From NCBI RefSeq assembly GCF_007989805.1, contig NZ_BJUB01000002.1, forward strand, positions 482,652 to 546,651: a stretch of DNA of 64,000 nt, in the 5' to 3' direction. The notes beneath the pieces were generated by a model. That model saw only the letters and a list, made by a program, of their open reading frames with translations, made no database searches and was not told the origin of the DNA. Origin of the DNA: Cellulomonas xylanilytica (GTDB taxonomy: Bacteria > Actinomycetota > Actinomycetes > Actinomycetales > Cellulomonadaceae). This document shows, piece by piece, positions 56,192 to 64,000 of this stretch (position 1 is its first letter; each line of letters starts with the position of its first letter). The translations under genes were made by a program, and so were the position numbers.

Positions 56192-57616
56192 ATGACACAG
56201 CGCACCAGGGTGACCGCCTGGCTGTCCGCGGCCCTGCTGGCGATGACGGGGGTCGGCGCGATCGTCGCCTCCTCCGCGCAGGCGGCCGCGGGCTGCAAGG
56301 TCGACTACGCGGTCACCAACCAGTGGGGCGAGGGGTTCGGCGCCAACGTCACGCTCACCAACCTCGGGGACCCCCTCGACGGCTGGACGGTCGGCTGGAC
56401 GTTCCCGTCGGGCCAGCGGATCACGCAGGCCTGGAACGGGACGGCCACCCAGTCGGGCAGCACGGTCTCCGTGAAGAGCCTGGGCTACAACGGCTCCGTC
56501 CGCTCCGGCGGGACCGCGAGCTTCGGCTTCAACGGCTCGTGGAGCGGGAGCAACGCCGTCCCCACGCAGTTCACGGTCAACGGTGTCGCGTGCACCGGCT
56601 CGGTCACCTCCTCGCCCACCCCGACCCGGACCACGACCCCGACGCCGACGTCCACGACGACTCCCCCGCCGCCCACCGGCACCACGCCGCTCGCCGTCAA
56701 CGGCCAGCTGCGCGTGTGCGGCGTGAACCTCTGCAACCAGTACGGCAAGCCGATCCAGCTGCGCGGCGCCAGCACCCACGGTCTGCAGTGGTTCCCGTCC
56801 TGCTACAACTCCGCCTCGCTGGACACGCTGGCCAACGACTGGAAGGCCGACGTCCTGCGCATCGCGATGTACGTCAACGAGGACGGCTACACCACCAACC
56901 CGTCCGGCTTCACCGCCAAGGTGAACGACCTGGTCGACCAGGCCGAGTCGCGCGGGATGTACTCGATCATCGACTTCCACACGCTCACGCCCGGTGACCC
57001 CAACGTCAACCTGGAGAACGCCAAGACGTTCTTCCGGAACGTCGCCGCACGGAACGCGGCGAAGAAGAACGTGATCTACGAGATCGCGAACGAGCCGAAC
57101 GGCGTCTCGTGGGAGCAGATCCGCACGTACGCCAACCAGGTCATCCCGATCATCCGGGGCCTCGACCCCGACGCGGTCATCCTCGTCGGGACGCGCGGCT
57201 GGTCGTCGCTGGGCGTCTCCAACGGCTCGAGCTCCGCGGAGATCGTGGCCAACCCGCTCGCGTTCTCGAACATCATGTACACGTTCCACTTCTACGCGGC
57301 GTCGCACCTGGACAACTACCGCTCCGAGGTGCGCAACGCGGCGAGCAGGCTGCCGATCTTCGTCTCCGAGTGGGGCACGACGAGCGCGACCGGCGGCGGC
57401 ACCGTCGACATCGGCAGCTCGACCGCGTGGCTCGACCTGCTCGACTCGCTGAAGATCAGCCACGTCAACTGGACGTACTCGGACGCGAACGAGAGCAGCG
57501 CCGCCTTCCGGTCCGGGACCTGCGGGGGCTCGAGCTACGGCACCTCGCAGCTCTCGCAGTCCGGCCAGTTCGTGCGCAGCCGGATCATGACGGCGGACAG
57601 CTTCCCGACGAGCTGA
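56192..57616 (+). CDS. secreted CBM2-GH5 endoglucanase
   Basis: 474 residues. Signal peptide (about 1-32), CBM2 (CKVDYAVTNQWGEGFGANV to GVACTGS), Thr/Pro linker (about 136-165) and a GH5 barrel of the subfamily-2 type (RVCGVNLCNQYGKPIQLRGASTHGLQWF). The acid/base is E301 in YEIANEPNG and the nucleophile E393 in FVSEWGTT. It is distinct from the GH5 at 43280, which has a different barrel sequence. Start ATG 56192 has GAGGAG eight bases upstream. A long hairpin follows. Confidence 0.93.
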   Translation: MTQRTRVTAWLSAALLAMTGVGAIVASSAQAAAGCKVDYAVTNQWGEGFGANVTLTNLGDPLDGWTVGWTFPSGQRITQAWNGTATQSGSTVSVKSLGYNGSVRSGGTASFGFNGSWSGSNAVPTQFTVNGVACTGSVTSSPTPTRTTTPTPTSTTTPPPPTGTTPLAVNGQLRVCGVNLCNQYGKPIQLRGASTHGLQWFPSCYNSASLDTLANDWKADVLRIAMYVNEDGYTTNPSGFTAKVNDLVDQAESRGMYSIIDFHTLTPGDPNVNLENAKTFFRNVAARNAAKKNVIYEIANEPNGVSWEQIRTYANQVIPIIRGLDPDAVILVGTRGWSSLGVSNGSSSAEIVANPLAFSNIMYTFHFYAASHLDNYRSEVRNAASRLPIFVSEWGTTSATGGGTVDIGSSTAWLDLLDSLKISHVNWTYSDANESSAAFRSGTCGGSSYGTSQLSQSGQFVRSRIMTADSFPTS

Positions 57617-57634
57617 CGTCTGCGCACCTCCCGC

Positions 57635-57667
57635 CGCCGCCCCGGAACCCCCTCCTCCGGGGCGGCG
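57635..57667 (+). terminator. hairpin after the GH5 gene
   Basis: CGCCGCCCCGGA with TCCGGGGCGGCG, loop of nine bases, 18 bases after the stop. Confidence 0.7.
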
Positions 57668-57690
57668 CGCGTGGGTCCGCGACCGTCTAC

Positions 57691-57978
57691 CTAGCGCGAC
57701 GGGAAGCGGAACGGGATCGGGATGCCCCCGCAGCAGCACACGCCCTGCACGTCCGTCTGGGCCAGCAGGGCCGCCGCCTGGTAGCACGCGACGAACCGCG
57801 CGGCGGTCGGCAGGACGGCGCGCACGACGCCACGTCGCACGACCAGCTCACGCACCGCCGCCGAGCAGGACGACCCGCCGTGCGCGACGCGGTGCGCGCA
57901 GCTCCACCCTTTTCGGGGTGAGAGCCCGGTCTGGTAGCGGGCGATGAGGCGGTCGACGGCGGCTGCGGCACGGGTCAT
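57691..57978 (-). CDS. YidD-like membrane protein insertion efficiency factor
   Basis: 95 residues. It matches YidD: an amphipathic start DRLIARYQTGLSPRKGWSCAHRVAHGGSSCSAAVRELV with the conserved Cys residues. The usual yidD sits between rnpA and yidC; this copy stands alone, convergent with a cellulase gene. The C-terminal half (RAVLPTAARFVACYQAAALLAQTDVQ) is followed by a GVCCCGG cysteine cluster not typical of the family. Confidence 0.75.
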   Translation of the reverse strand: MTRAAAAVDRLIARYQTGLSPRKGWSCAHRVAHGGSSCSAAVRELVVRRGVVRAVLPTAARFVACYQAAALLAQTDVQGVCCCGGIPIPFRFPSR

Positions 57979-58030
57979 CGACTCACGGTAAGAGCCCTCG
58001 GGCTCCGGCGCCTCCGCGACGGCCGCGGTC

Positions 58031-58900
58031 TCAGCCGGCCTCCACCGGGAGCCAGAGCTCGACGGTGGCGGTGCTGAAGTCGTCGGCGCGGTCGAGCACC
58101 GCCACCACCTCGGGGCCGGGGCGCAGCCGCCACGGGTTCGACGGGAACCACTCGGTCGCGGTGGCCGCCCACACCGTCTGGAGGGTCTGCGGGTACGGGC
58201 CCTCCGCCCGGAAGACGGCCCAGGAGCCCGCCGTCACCGGGAGGACGTCGAGGTCGTCGGGGACCTCCACCTCGTCCGTGACGGCCACGCCGTGCAGGTA
58301 CGTCAGCTCGGTGCCCTCGCGGCGGTCCGGGTCGATGTCGTCGCTGACGGCGAGCAGGCCGCGCGGCTCCGCGTCGCCCAACGCCTTGAGCCGCTGGTGC
58401 TCCTGCGGGGGCAGGGACGTGACGTGCTGCTGGATGGCGGGGTTGATCCCCTCGTGCACGAGCGGGACGCGCGTGGCGTGCCCCGCGAGGCGGAAGTCGG
58501 GCCGGGTGACGATGCGGACGTCCATGGGTCGTGCTCCTTCGACGGTCAGGCGGAACGTGAGGCGCGGCTGCGCGCGGAAGGGGCCACCGTCGCGCCGGGC
58601 TCGTCCCGGGCTGATGCCGTGCACCGACTGGAACGCCCGGCCGAACGCCTCCGCCGAGCCGTACCCGTAGCGCACCGCGATGCCGAGGAGGTCACCGGAA
58701 CCGGTGACGACCTCCGTCGCGGCGACGGTCATCCGTCGGCGGCGCACGTACTCCGACAGCGGCATCCCGGCGAGCGACGAGAACATGCGGCGCAGGTGGT
58801 ACTCGGTGGTGCCGAGCGTCGCAGCGAGGCGGACGACGTCGAGCTCCTCGGTGAGGTTGTCCTCGACGAGGTCGACGAGCCGGTTGAGCCAGGCGATCAC
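58031..58900 (-). CDS. AraC-type regulator with GyrI-like effector domain
   Basis: 289 residues. Two helix-turn-helix motifs in residues 1-105 (LVEDNLTEELDVVRLAATLGTTEYHLRRMFSS and VRYGYGSAEAFGRAFQSVHGISPGRAR) and a GyrI/SOUL-type small-molecule-binding domain (about 125-289, MDVRIVTRPDFRLAGHA). Rob/SoxS-group architecture, responding to amphipathic or toxic compounds. The start is GTG 58900. Targets not evident. Confidence 0.88.
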   Translation of the reverse strand: MIAWLNRLVDLVEDNLTEELDVVRLAATLGTTEYHLRRMFSSLAGMPLSEYVRRRRMTVAATEVVTGSGDLLGIAVRYGYGSAEAFGRAFQSVHGISPGRARRDGGPFRAQPRLTFRLTVEGARPMDVRIVTRPDFRLAGHATRVPLVHEGINPAIQQHVTSLPPQEHQRLKALGDAEPRGLLAVSDDIDPDRREGTELTYLHGVAVTDEVEVPDDLDVLPVTAGSWAVFRAEGPYPQTLQTVWAATATEWFPSNPWRLRPGPEVVAVLDRADDFSTATVELWLPVEAG

Positions 58901-58984
58901 GGTGCCCCCTTCCGCTGACCACTCTGGCGCGGCCGCGGGTGGCCGGACCCGATCATCGCGGTCCGGTGCGATCAGGCGCGTCCG

Positions 58985-60196
58985 TCAGCGCGCGCCCGCA
59001 ACGACCCCGACGCTCTCGCGGCTCGACCGGAAGTCCCAGCCGCCGCCGCGCAGGTCGGCGATGACGCTGAGCTCCGAGGGCAGCGCGCCGATGTTGCCGC
59101 GGGCCGTGAAGACGTGCGCCCACACGAGCAGACCGCCGCCGACCTGGTCGTGGATGCTCACCAGCTCCTCGATCCCGTCGCCGCTGACGTCCGCCGCGAC
59201 CTGACGTGACCCCGCGAAGCTCCAGCCGCCCGTGCGCAGGTCCTTGCGCAGGTCCCAGGTGTTCAGCGTCAGACCCCAGCGCTCCCAGATCAGGATGCCG
59301 CCGCCCGGCTGCTGGTGGATCGTGAAGAGCGAGTCCGAGCCGTCCCCGTCGGTGTCGGCGGACAGGTCGCGGCTCTCGTCGAACGACCACCCGTGGTGCT
59401 TGAACACGGACATGCTCACGGAGGGGGTCCTGAATCCGGTCCCCGTGTTGATCCAGGCCACGTAGTACATCGCTTCGGACGCGAACAGGCCCGTGCCGCC
59501 GCGATGGGTCGACGCGAGGTCCGCGAAGCCGTCGCCGTTCAGGTCGGCGACGGTGTAGCGGACGTCGACGAACGGCTCCCCAGGCAGGTTGTCACTGGCC
59601 ATGAACTCGTCGACCGCGCGCGGGATCGTCGCCCACAGGGCCGGGTCCTGGAAGCCCGCACCCGTGCCCCGGTGCACCCAGACGTTGGCGGCGGGACCGC
59701 CGGCGGTGTCGGTGCGGTGGATCGAGATGACGTCGTCGTACCCGTCGCCGTCCGCGTCGCCCACGAGCTGGCGCGAGTTCTCCCACGACCAGCCGCCGCC
59801 GCGCAGGTCCGCCCACAGCCGCGGCGTCGAGTCGGGTCCGCCGCCGACGACCCAGAGCAGCACGCCGCCGTTCGGCTGGCCGTGCGAGACGAGCCAGTCG
59901 GGGCTGCCGTCGTCGACCCCGGTCACGTTGCCGAAGTCGCCGCTCGCGGTGCGCGACCGGCCGTACTCGAAGCCGCCCGCCTCGAGGCTCGCCTTCAGCA
60001 TCGGCTGGCCCAGCGTCGGGTTCTCCGCGGCGAGCGGGAGCCGCCACAGGTTGAGCCCGCCGGTCGGCCGCGAGTGCGCGATGTCGAGCTCCGGCTCGCC
60101 GGGCCCGGCCGAGGCCGACGCGGCGGTCGGCAGGGCCGCCAGGACGGTGGCGACGAGCGCTCCCGCGGCGAGGGAGGACACGAGGGACCGGCGCAT
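58985..60196 (-). CDS. secreted FG-GAP/VCBS repeat protein
   Basis: 403 residues with a signal peptide (about 1-29). About five repeats carry the calcium-binding loop DxDGDGxDD (for example DADGDGYDDVISI, DLNGDGFADLAST, DTDGDGSDSLFTI), interleaved with WSWENSRQLV- and WSFDESRDLS-like strands, giving a beta-propeller of integrin alpha type. A Ca-binding surface protein or adhesin is likely. No catalytic domain is seen. Confidence 0.8.
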   Translation of the reverse strand: MRRSLVSSLAAGALVATVLAALPTAASASAGPGEPELDIAHSRPTGGLNLWRLPLAAENPTLGQPMLKASLEAGGFEYGRSRTASGDFGNVTGVDDGSPDWLVSHGQPNGGVLLWVVGGGPDSTPRLWADLRGGGWSWENSRQLVGDADGDGYDDVISIHRTDTAGGPAANVWVHRGTGAGFQDPALWATIPRAVDEFMASDNLPGEPFVDVRYTVADLNGDGFADLASTHRGGTGLFASEAMYYVAWINTGTGFRTPSVSMSVFKHHGWSFDESRDLSADTDGDGSDSLFTIHQQPGGGILIWERWGLTLNTWDLRKDLRTGGWSFAGSRQVAADVSGDGIEELVSIHDQVGGGLLVWAHVFTARGNIGALPSELSVIADLRGGGWDFRSSRESVGVVAGAR

Positions 60197-60425
60197 GAGG
60201 ACCTCTCTGGCAAGGGCGGGCGTCGGTCAGAGAGTAGGGCACCGACGTCCCGGGCCGGGGTTGTTCCGGGCACCTGTCGCCCGGGTGCCGGACGCGCCGC
60301 GCGCGACGGTGCGACGTAGGTCCGTTCGGGCGAAAAGGTGCGAATCGGACACCGACCGAGCCGTGCACGGCGCACACTCGACCCCGGCGCGGACCGCGTC
60401 GTCATCGAGCCTGGAGGATCGACAC

Positions 60426-60875
60426 GTGTTCGGCAGCCGCACCGCCCTCGCTGACCCGCTCCCCGAGCACGACGACGACTGGTCCGCCGACGAGCTCGCC
60501 GCGGTCCAGCGACGGCTGACGGTCGCCATGACGGTGGACCCGGCCCCGGGCCGGGTCGAGGCGTTGCTGGACGGCGTTCCCGAGACTCCCCGCAACCTCG
60601 CGTCGCTGATCGAGCACCTCGTCGGCGAGCACGCACGCCGGGTACGCGGCGAGGGCCGAGGTCGCGCGATCGCCGCGGCCCCGGTCCCCGACGAGCCGGT
60701 CGCCGCGGTGAGCCACCTCCTCGTCGTGCGATGGCTGACCCGGCGCCAGGCGGCGGGCCGCCGGGTGATCCGGCGGCTGGCCTACGCCCCGGCGACCACC
60801 GCGCCCTCGGAGCGGACGGGCCGGCTGGTGCTCCGCCACCTGGCCGACCAGCTCGCGGCGCCCGTCCCGGCCTGA
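60426..60875 (+). CDS. hypothetical 149-residue protein
   Basis: GTG at 60426 has GGAGG eight bases upstream. Acidic, helical N-terminal half (PLPEHDDDWSADELAAVQRRLTVAM), then a basic C-terminal half (VVRWLTRRQAAGRRVIRRLAY). No signal peptide, membrane segment or known family is recognised. The upstream gap to the VCBS gene contains a bulged hairpin near 60265-60291. Confidence 0.55.
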   Translation: MFGSRTALADPLPEHDDDWSADELAAVQRRLTVAMTVDPAPGRVEALLDGVPETPRNLASLIEHLVGEHARRVRGEGRGRAIAAAPVPDEPVAAVSHLLVVRWLTRRQAAGRRVIRRLAYAPATTAPSERTGRLVLRHLADQLAAPVPA

Positions 60876-60884
60876 TCGACCCCC

Positions 60885-61757
60885 TCAGCGCTGCGGCGCC
60901 CACCGGAGACGGACCAGGACGAACACCAGCCCGCTGACGGCGAGGTGCACGAGCACCAGCAGGATCACGTCAGGATGCGCGAGCGTCACGTCGACGCCCG
61001 TCGGCAGCCAGCCCGTGCCGCCGAGCACGAACCGGTTCACCGTGAGCTGTCCGACGTGGAAGGCGACCGCGACGAGCAGGGCGCCGCGCAGCGGGACCCG
61101 GCGCGCGGCGACGAGCACCAGGCCGAAGACCACGAGCTGCACGACGTACGCGACCGGATCACTGCCCGCCGGGAACACGGTCGGTGCGTCGGGTGCCGAC
61201 CCGAGCAGCGTCGCCGTCGCCCAGTGCGCCGAGCTGATGACCAGGCTGGTGAACGGGAACAGCGCCGTGGTGATCACCGTCGCGGCAGCGGTACGCCAGC
61301 CGTCCCTGATCGTCGTCCAGGTGTAGCCGCGCAGCGCCAGCTCCTCGGGCAGCGCCTCGAACAGCAGCAGCACGACGGTGTTCACGACGAAGAACCAGAG
61401 GAGTGCCCGAGGGTCCGGTGTGCCGACCTCGACCCATCCGAGCAGCCACGCGGGGACCCAGACGAGCGCGCCCACGCCGAGCGCCACGCCGAGGCCGAGC
61501 GCGACCGGCTGCGCCACCGGCCGGTCCAGGCCGAGGCCCGCGAGCGAGCGGCGGTCGGCGCGGGTGCGCAGCAGGACGACGGCCGGGACGACGAGCGCGG
61601 ACGCGAGCACCGCCTGCAGGACCATCTCGCCCGTCGCCCCCAGCGACAGCCACCGCCCCGCCGCCTCGGCCACCCCGATGGCGACGCCGACGCCCACGCC
61701 GAGCACGAGCCAGCCCAGCACGCCCCTCGCCACGGTCCGCCCACGGCCGTCGTCCAT
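60885..61757 (-). CDS. CPBP family intramembrane metalloprotease
   Basis: 290 residues with about eight hydrophobic segments. Motif EExxxR is in FEALPEELALRGYTW near residues 138-146, with a downstream H in VISSAHWA and another in VAFHVGQ, fitting the CAAX/Abi-type glutamic metalloprotease fold. Function unknown; some members give bacteriocin self-immunity. Confidence 0.85.
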   Translation of the reverse strand: MDDGRGRTVARGVLGWLVLGVGVGVAIGVAEAAGRWLSLGATGEMVLQAVLASALVVPAVVLLRTRADRRSLAGLGLDRPVAQPVALGLGVALGVGALVWVPAWLLGWVEVGTPDPRALLWFFVVNTVVLLLFEALPEELALRGYTWTTIRDGWRTAAATVITTALFPFTSLVISSAHWATATLLGSAPDAPTVFPAGSDPVAYVVQLVVFGLVLVAARRVPLRGALLVAVAFHVGQLTVNRFVLGGTGWLPTGVDVTLAHPDVILLVLVHLAVSGLVFVLVRLRWAPQR

Positions 61758-61850
61758 GTCCGCACCCCCTCGCCAGGCCTGCGTCCATGGTTCGGGTCGG
61801 CCGACGCGGACCGCGTCGATCGAAAGGTTGACCCCGTCCCCGCCGGCACG

Positions 61851-62252
61851 TCAGGCGACGGCGGTGCCCTCGAGCTCGACCAGCTGACCCGGGATCGCCA
61901 GCCGGCTCACCCCGAGCATCGTCATCGTCGGGACCGCGCCGGCCGCACCCAGCCGCGACGCCAGCACGCCGTAGTGCGCCAGCAGCAGGTCGACGTCGGT
62001 GGCGTAGACGGCGAGCCGGACGAGGTCCGCCAGCGACATGCCGGCTGCGCCGAGCACGCCCTCCAGGTTGTCGATGCTGAGCGCGAGCTGCGCTGCCATG
62101 TCCCCCTCGTGCCGCGGTGCGCCGTCGGGTCCGACCGCGCTCTGGCCGGAGCAGTACAGCGTCCGCGCGCTCCCGACGACCACCTCCCCCTGGGCGAACC
62201 CCAGGCCCAGCGACCACTCCACCGGGTTGACCGTCGTGCGTTCGATCGTCAC
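61851..62252 (-). CDS. RidA family deaminase
   Basis: 133 residues. RidA/YjgF fold (SLGLGFAQGEVVVGSARTLYCSGQSAVGPDGAPRHEGDMAAQLALSIDNLEGVLGAAG). RidA proteins hydrolyse reactive enamine/imine intermediates from PLP enzymes. The usual terminal Arg-Gly-EVE pattern is replaced, so the substrate may differ. GTG 62252 has GGAG six bases upstream. Divergent from a WYL regulator. Confidence 0.8.
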   Translation of the reverse strand: MTIERTTVNPVEWSLGLGFAQGEVVVGSARTLYCSGQSAVGPDGAPRHEGDMAAQLALSIDNLEGVLGAAGMSLADLVRLAVYATDVDLLLAHYGVLASRLGAAGAVPTMTMLGVSRLAIPGQLVELEGTAVA

Positions 62253-62299
62253 ATCAGCTCCATCCGTCGTCGGACCTCGTGCTGGTCAGCCTCCCGGCA

Positions 62300-62324
62300 A
62301 TACACGTCACCCTGTGTCGTGTAT
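62300..62324. promoter_or_regulatory. dyad operator between ridA-like and WYL genes
   Basis: ATACACG, eleven bases, CGTGTAT, a perfect 7-base dyad whose right arm meets the -10 of the WYL gene. Probable autoregulatory site. Confidence 0.6.
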
Positions 62325-62329
62325 ACGGT
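62324..62329 (+). promoter_or_regulatory. leaderless -10 (TACGGT)
   Basis: TACGGT ends six bases before the GTG at 62336; the intervening GAGGAG is too close to serve as a Shine-Dalgarno. Confidence 0.5.
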
Positions 62330-62335
62330 GAGGAG

Positions 62336-63307
62336 GTGCGCGCCGACAGGCTGGTCTCCCTGGTGCTGCTGCTGCGTCAGCACGGCCGGCTCTCCGCGAC
62401 GGCGCTGGCCGCCGAGCTGGAGGTGTCCACCCGGACCGTGCTGCGCGACATCGAGGCCCTGTCGTCGGCCGGCGTCCCGGTGTACGCCGAGCGTGGCCGG
62501 CACGGCGGGTTCGCGTTGCTGCCGGGCTTCCGGACGGAGCTCACCGGGCTCAGCCAGGACGAGGCCCTCGCCCTGCTGATCGCCGGGTCCCGGCGCGGCG
62601 GGCAGTCCTTCGGCCTCGGCTCCGCGCTCGCGTCGGCCATGCTCAAGGTGGTCGACGCCCTGCCCGAGAGCCACCGGGCGACCGCGGCCGGCGCGAGCCG
62701 GCGCCTGCTCGTCGACCCGGAGACCGATCTCCTGGCCCGCCGGGTCGACGCCGACGAGGTGCCCGACGCCGTCATGTCCGTTGTCCGGCGCGCGGTGCTC
62801 GCTGGGCACCGGCTGCGGATCCGGTACGCCGCCGTGGACCAGGACCCGCGATGGCGGACCGTGGACCCCATCGGCCTCGTCACCGTGCGTGACCAGGGCT
62901 ACCTGCTGGCGACGAGGTCGGGCGAGGACCGCACGTACCGGCTCTCCCGCGTCCTCGCCGCCGAGGAGCTCGCCGAGCCCGCGCAGCGGCCGGACGGGGT
63001 GGACCTCGACCGCGCCTGGCAGGAGCGCAGCGCCCGGTTCCGGGCCGGCGGCGCACTGGTCACGGCGCGGGTCCGGGTGGACGGCGCGCGGCGCGACGAC
63101 CTCGTGCGCACCGCGGTGACTGTCCTCTCCGAGGAGACCGACGCCGACGGCCTGGTGCGGCTCGAGGTCACGTTCCAGGACGCACGGCACGCCCGGTGGG
63201 CGCTGTGGCAGCTGGGCGCGCACGCCGAGGCGCTGGAACCGTCGTGGCTGCGCACCGCTCTGCAGGACGATGCGGCCGCGGTGCTCGCACGGTACGAGCG
63301 TCGATGA
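62336..63307 (+). CDS. DeoR-type HTH and WYL-domain regulator
   Basis: 323 residues. N-terminal winged helix (DRLVSLVLLLRQHGRLSATALAAELEVSTRTVLRDIEALSSAGVPVY, about 4-60) and a WYL domain (about 140-220, RYAAVDQDPRWRTVDPIGLVTVRDQGYLL), YafY-type. WYL domains sense ligands, possibly nucleotides, in such regulators. The start is GTG 62336, where the promoter and operator fit, rather than 62279. Likely controls itself and the divergent RidA gene. Confidence 0.88.
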   Translation: MRADRLVSLVLLLRQHGRLSATALAAELEVSTRTVLRDIEALSSAGVPVYAERGRHGGFALLPGFRTELTGLSQDEALALLIAGSRRGGQSFGLGSALASAMLKVVDALPESHRATAAGASRRLLVDPETDLLARRVDADEVPDAVMSVVRRAVLAGHRLRIRYAAVDQDPRWRTVDPIGLVTVRDQGYLLATRSGEDRTYRLSRVLAAEELAEPAQRPDGVDLDRAWQERSARFRAGGALVTARVRVDGARRDDLVRTAVTVLSEETDADGLVRLEVTFQDARHARWALWQLGAHAEALEPSWLRTALQDDAAAVLARYERR

Positions 63308-63378
63308 GCGAGCTCTGAAACACCGACCTTCAACGATTCACCCTCTGTCGCGGGATGCCCGGCGGTGGAACCTTCGCG

Positions 63379-63395
63379 TGGAAAGCGCTTTACCA
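63379..63395 (+). promoter_or_regulatory. LacI-type operator upstream of the RICIN enzyme
   Basis: TGGAAAGCGCTTTACCA, core AAAGCGCTTT with central CG, 16 bases upstream of the ATG at 63411. Typical of LacI/CcpA-like sugar repressors. Confidence 0.65.
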
Positions 63396-63410
63396 CACGA
63401 GAGGAATCCC

Positions 63411-64000
63411 ATGTCCGGAACAACGCTCCACAGGCGACGACGCCCGTTGCGCGTCGCGATCGCCGGTGCGCTCGCGCTCGTCCTCGCCGGCCTGCTCGGC
63501 GTCTCGACGGCGCTGACCGCCAACGCAGCCAGCGTCGACACGAGCGCCTGGTACCTCCTGGTCAACCGGCAGTCCGGCAAGGTCCTGGACGTCGCCGGCA
63601 CGTCGACCGCCGACGGGACGGTCATCCAGCAGTGGTCCCGCAACGACGGCCCCTGGCAGCAGTGGCAGTTCGTCAGTGCCGGCGACGGCTACTACAAGCT
63701 CAAGGCGAAGCACTCGGGCAAGGTCATCGACCTCTGGGCATGGAGCACCGCCGACGGCGGCGAGTTCCGCCAGTACCAGGACCTGGGCGGCTGGAACCAG
63801 CAGTTCAAGCTCGCCGACTCGGAGGGCAGCCGCATCCGTCTCGTCAACCGGCACAGCGGCAAGGTCCTGGGCATCAAGGACCGGTCGACGTCCGACGGCG
63901 CGTGGGCGGTGCAGACGGCCGACAACAACCAGTACAACCAGCAGTGGGAGCTCATCAAGGTCGGCTCGGGCGGCGGCACCACCACACCCCCGCCGTCGGG
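63411..64000 (+). CDS. secreted protein with N-terminal RICIN-type lectin domain (partial, right end)
   Basis: At least 196 residues, cut by the window end. Signal peptide (about 1-40, LRVAIAGALALVLAGLLGVSTALTANA region), then a beta-trefoil (RicinB_lectin_2) module with YLLVNRQSGKVLDV, YKLKAKHSGKVIDL and IRLVNRHSGKVLGI, one per lobe, and QQW strands, then a Gly/Thr/Pro linker. In Cellulomonas-type organisms such modules precede arabinanases, xylanases or pectate lyases; the catalytic domain lies beyond the end. GAGG upstream is the likely ribosome site. Confidence 0.82.
   Translation, partial: MSGTTLHRRRRPLRVAIAGALALVLAGLLGVSTALTANAASVDTSAWYLLVNRQSGKVLDVAGTSTADGTVIQQWSRNDGPWQQWQFVSAGDGYYKLKAKHSGKVIDLWAWSTADGGEFRQYQDLGGWNQQFKLADSEGSRIRLVNRHSGKVLGIKDRSTSDGAWAVQTADNNQYNQQWELIKVGSGGGTTTPPPS

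Overview
The window is high-GC DNA (well above 70% in most genes), with GTG starts common, from an actinobacterium of the Cellulomonas type (Micrococcales). The pointers are a class Ib nrdHIEF operon with NrdR boxes, a dnaK-grpE-dnaJ-hspR operon with HAIR operators, DrrAB-like exporters, an AfsR-like regulator, and especially a set of secreted CBM2-carrying cellulases (GH5, GH9), a CBM2 esterase and a RICIN-module enzyme. The genus is inferred from gene content, not from a marker gene.

Layout. 0.1-4.2 kb: ribonucleotide reductase operon (-). 4.4-11.2 kb: AfsR/BTAD-NB-ARC regulator, DrrAB-type ABC exporter, PPOX-type flavoprotein, class V aminotransferase. 11.2-15.5 kb: heat-shock operon bracketed by a palindrome-rich intergenic region and two HAIR sites. 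15.7-22.7 kb: an accessory stretch of short, mostly unrecognised genes. It holds three likely orphan immunity proteins (DUF7674-like, WapI-like, barstar-like), a DUF3644 protein with a HEPN-like RNxxxH motif, a 36-residue gene with a near-perfect Shine-Dalgarno, and a 465-residue protein of unknown family. That protein is flanked by two ungapped, block-conserved 102-bp repeats. 22.9-27.8 kb: gluconate/idonate operon (gntP-idnO-idnD-gntK). 28-38.3 kb: small metabolic and regulatory genes (two RibD-C proteins around a TetR with tandem operators, an FAD monooxygenase with operators on its promoter, a YCII protein, an ABC pair, and secreted proteins). 38.3-43.0 kb: a five-gene operon of ABC exporter plus two-component system.

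43.3-64 kb: the cellulolytic part. It has CBM2-GH5, Ig-GH9-FN3-FN3-CBM2, esterase-(TP)n-CBM2, a second CBM2-GH5, and an N-terminal RICIN enzyme that runs off the right end. These alternate with unrelated genes: a four-fold cold-shock-domain protein, a PCD-like/VOC fusion, a HIT hydrolase, an LRR membrane protein, a stand-alone YidD, and AraC and WYL regulators. Two of the glycan-active genes carry LacI-type palindromes upstream.

A recurring theme is leaderless expression. At about ten genes a TAnnnT -10 hexamer ends six or seven bases before the start codon, with no Shine-Dalgarno. No tRNA, rRNA, CRISPR array, insertion sequence or integrase was found.
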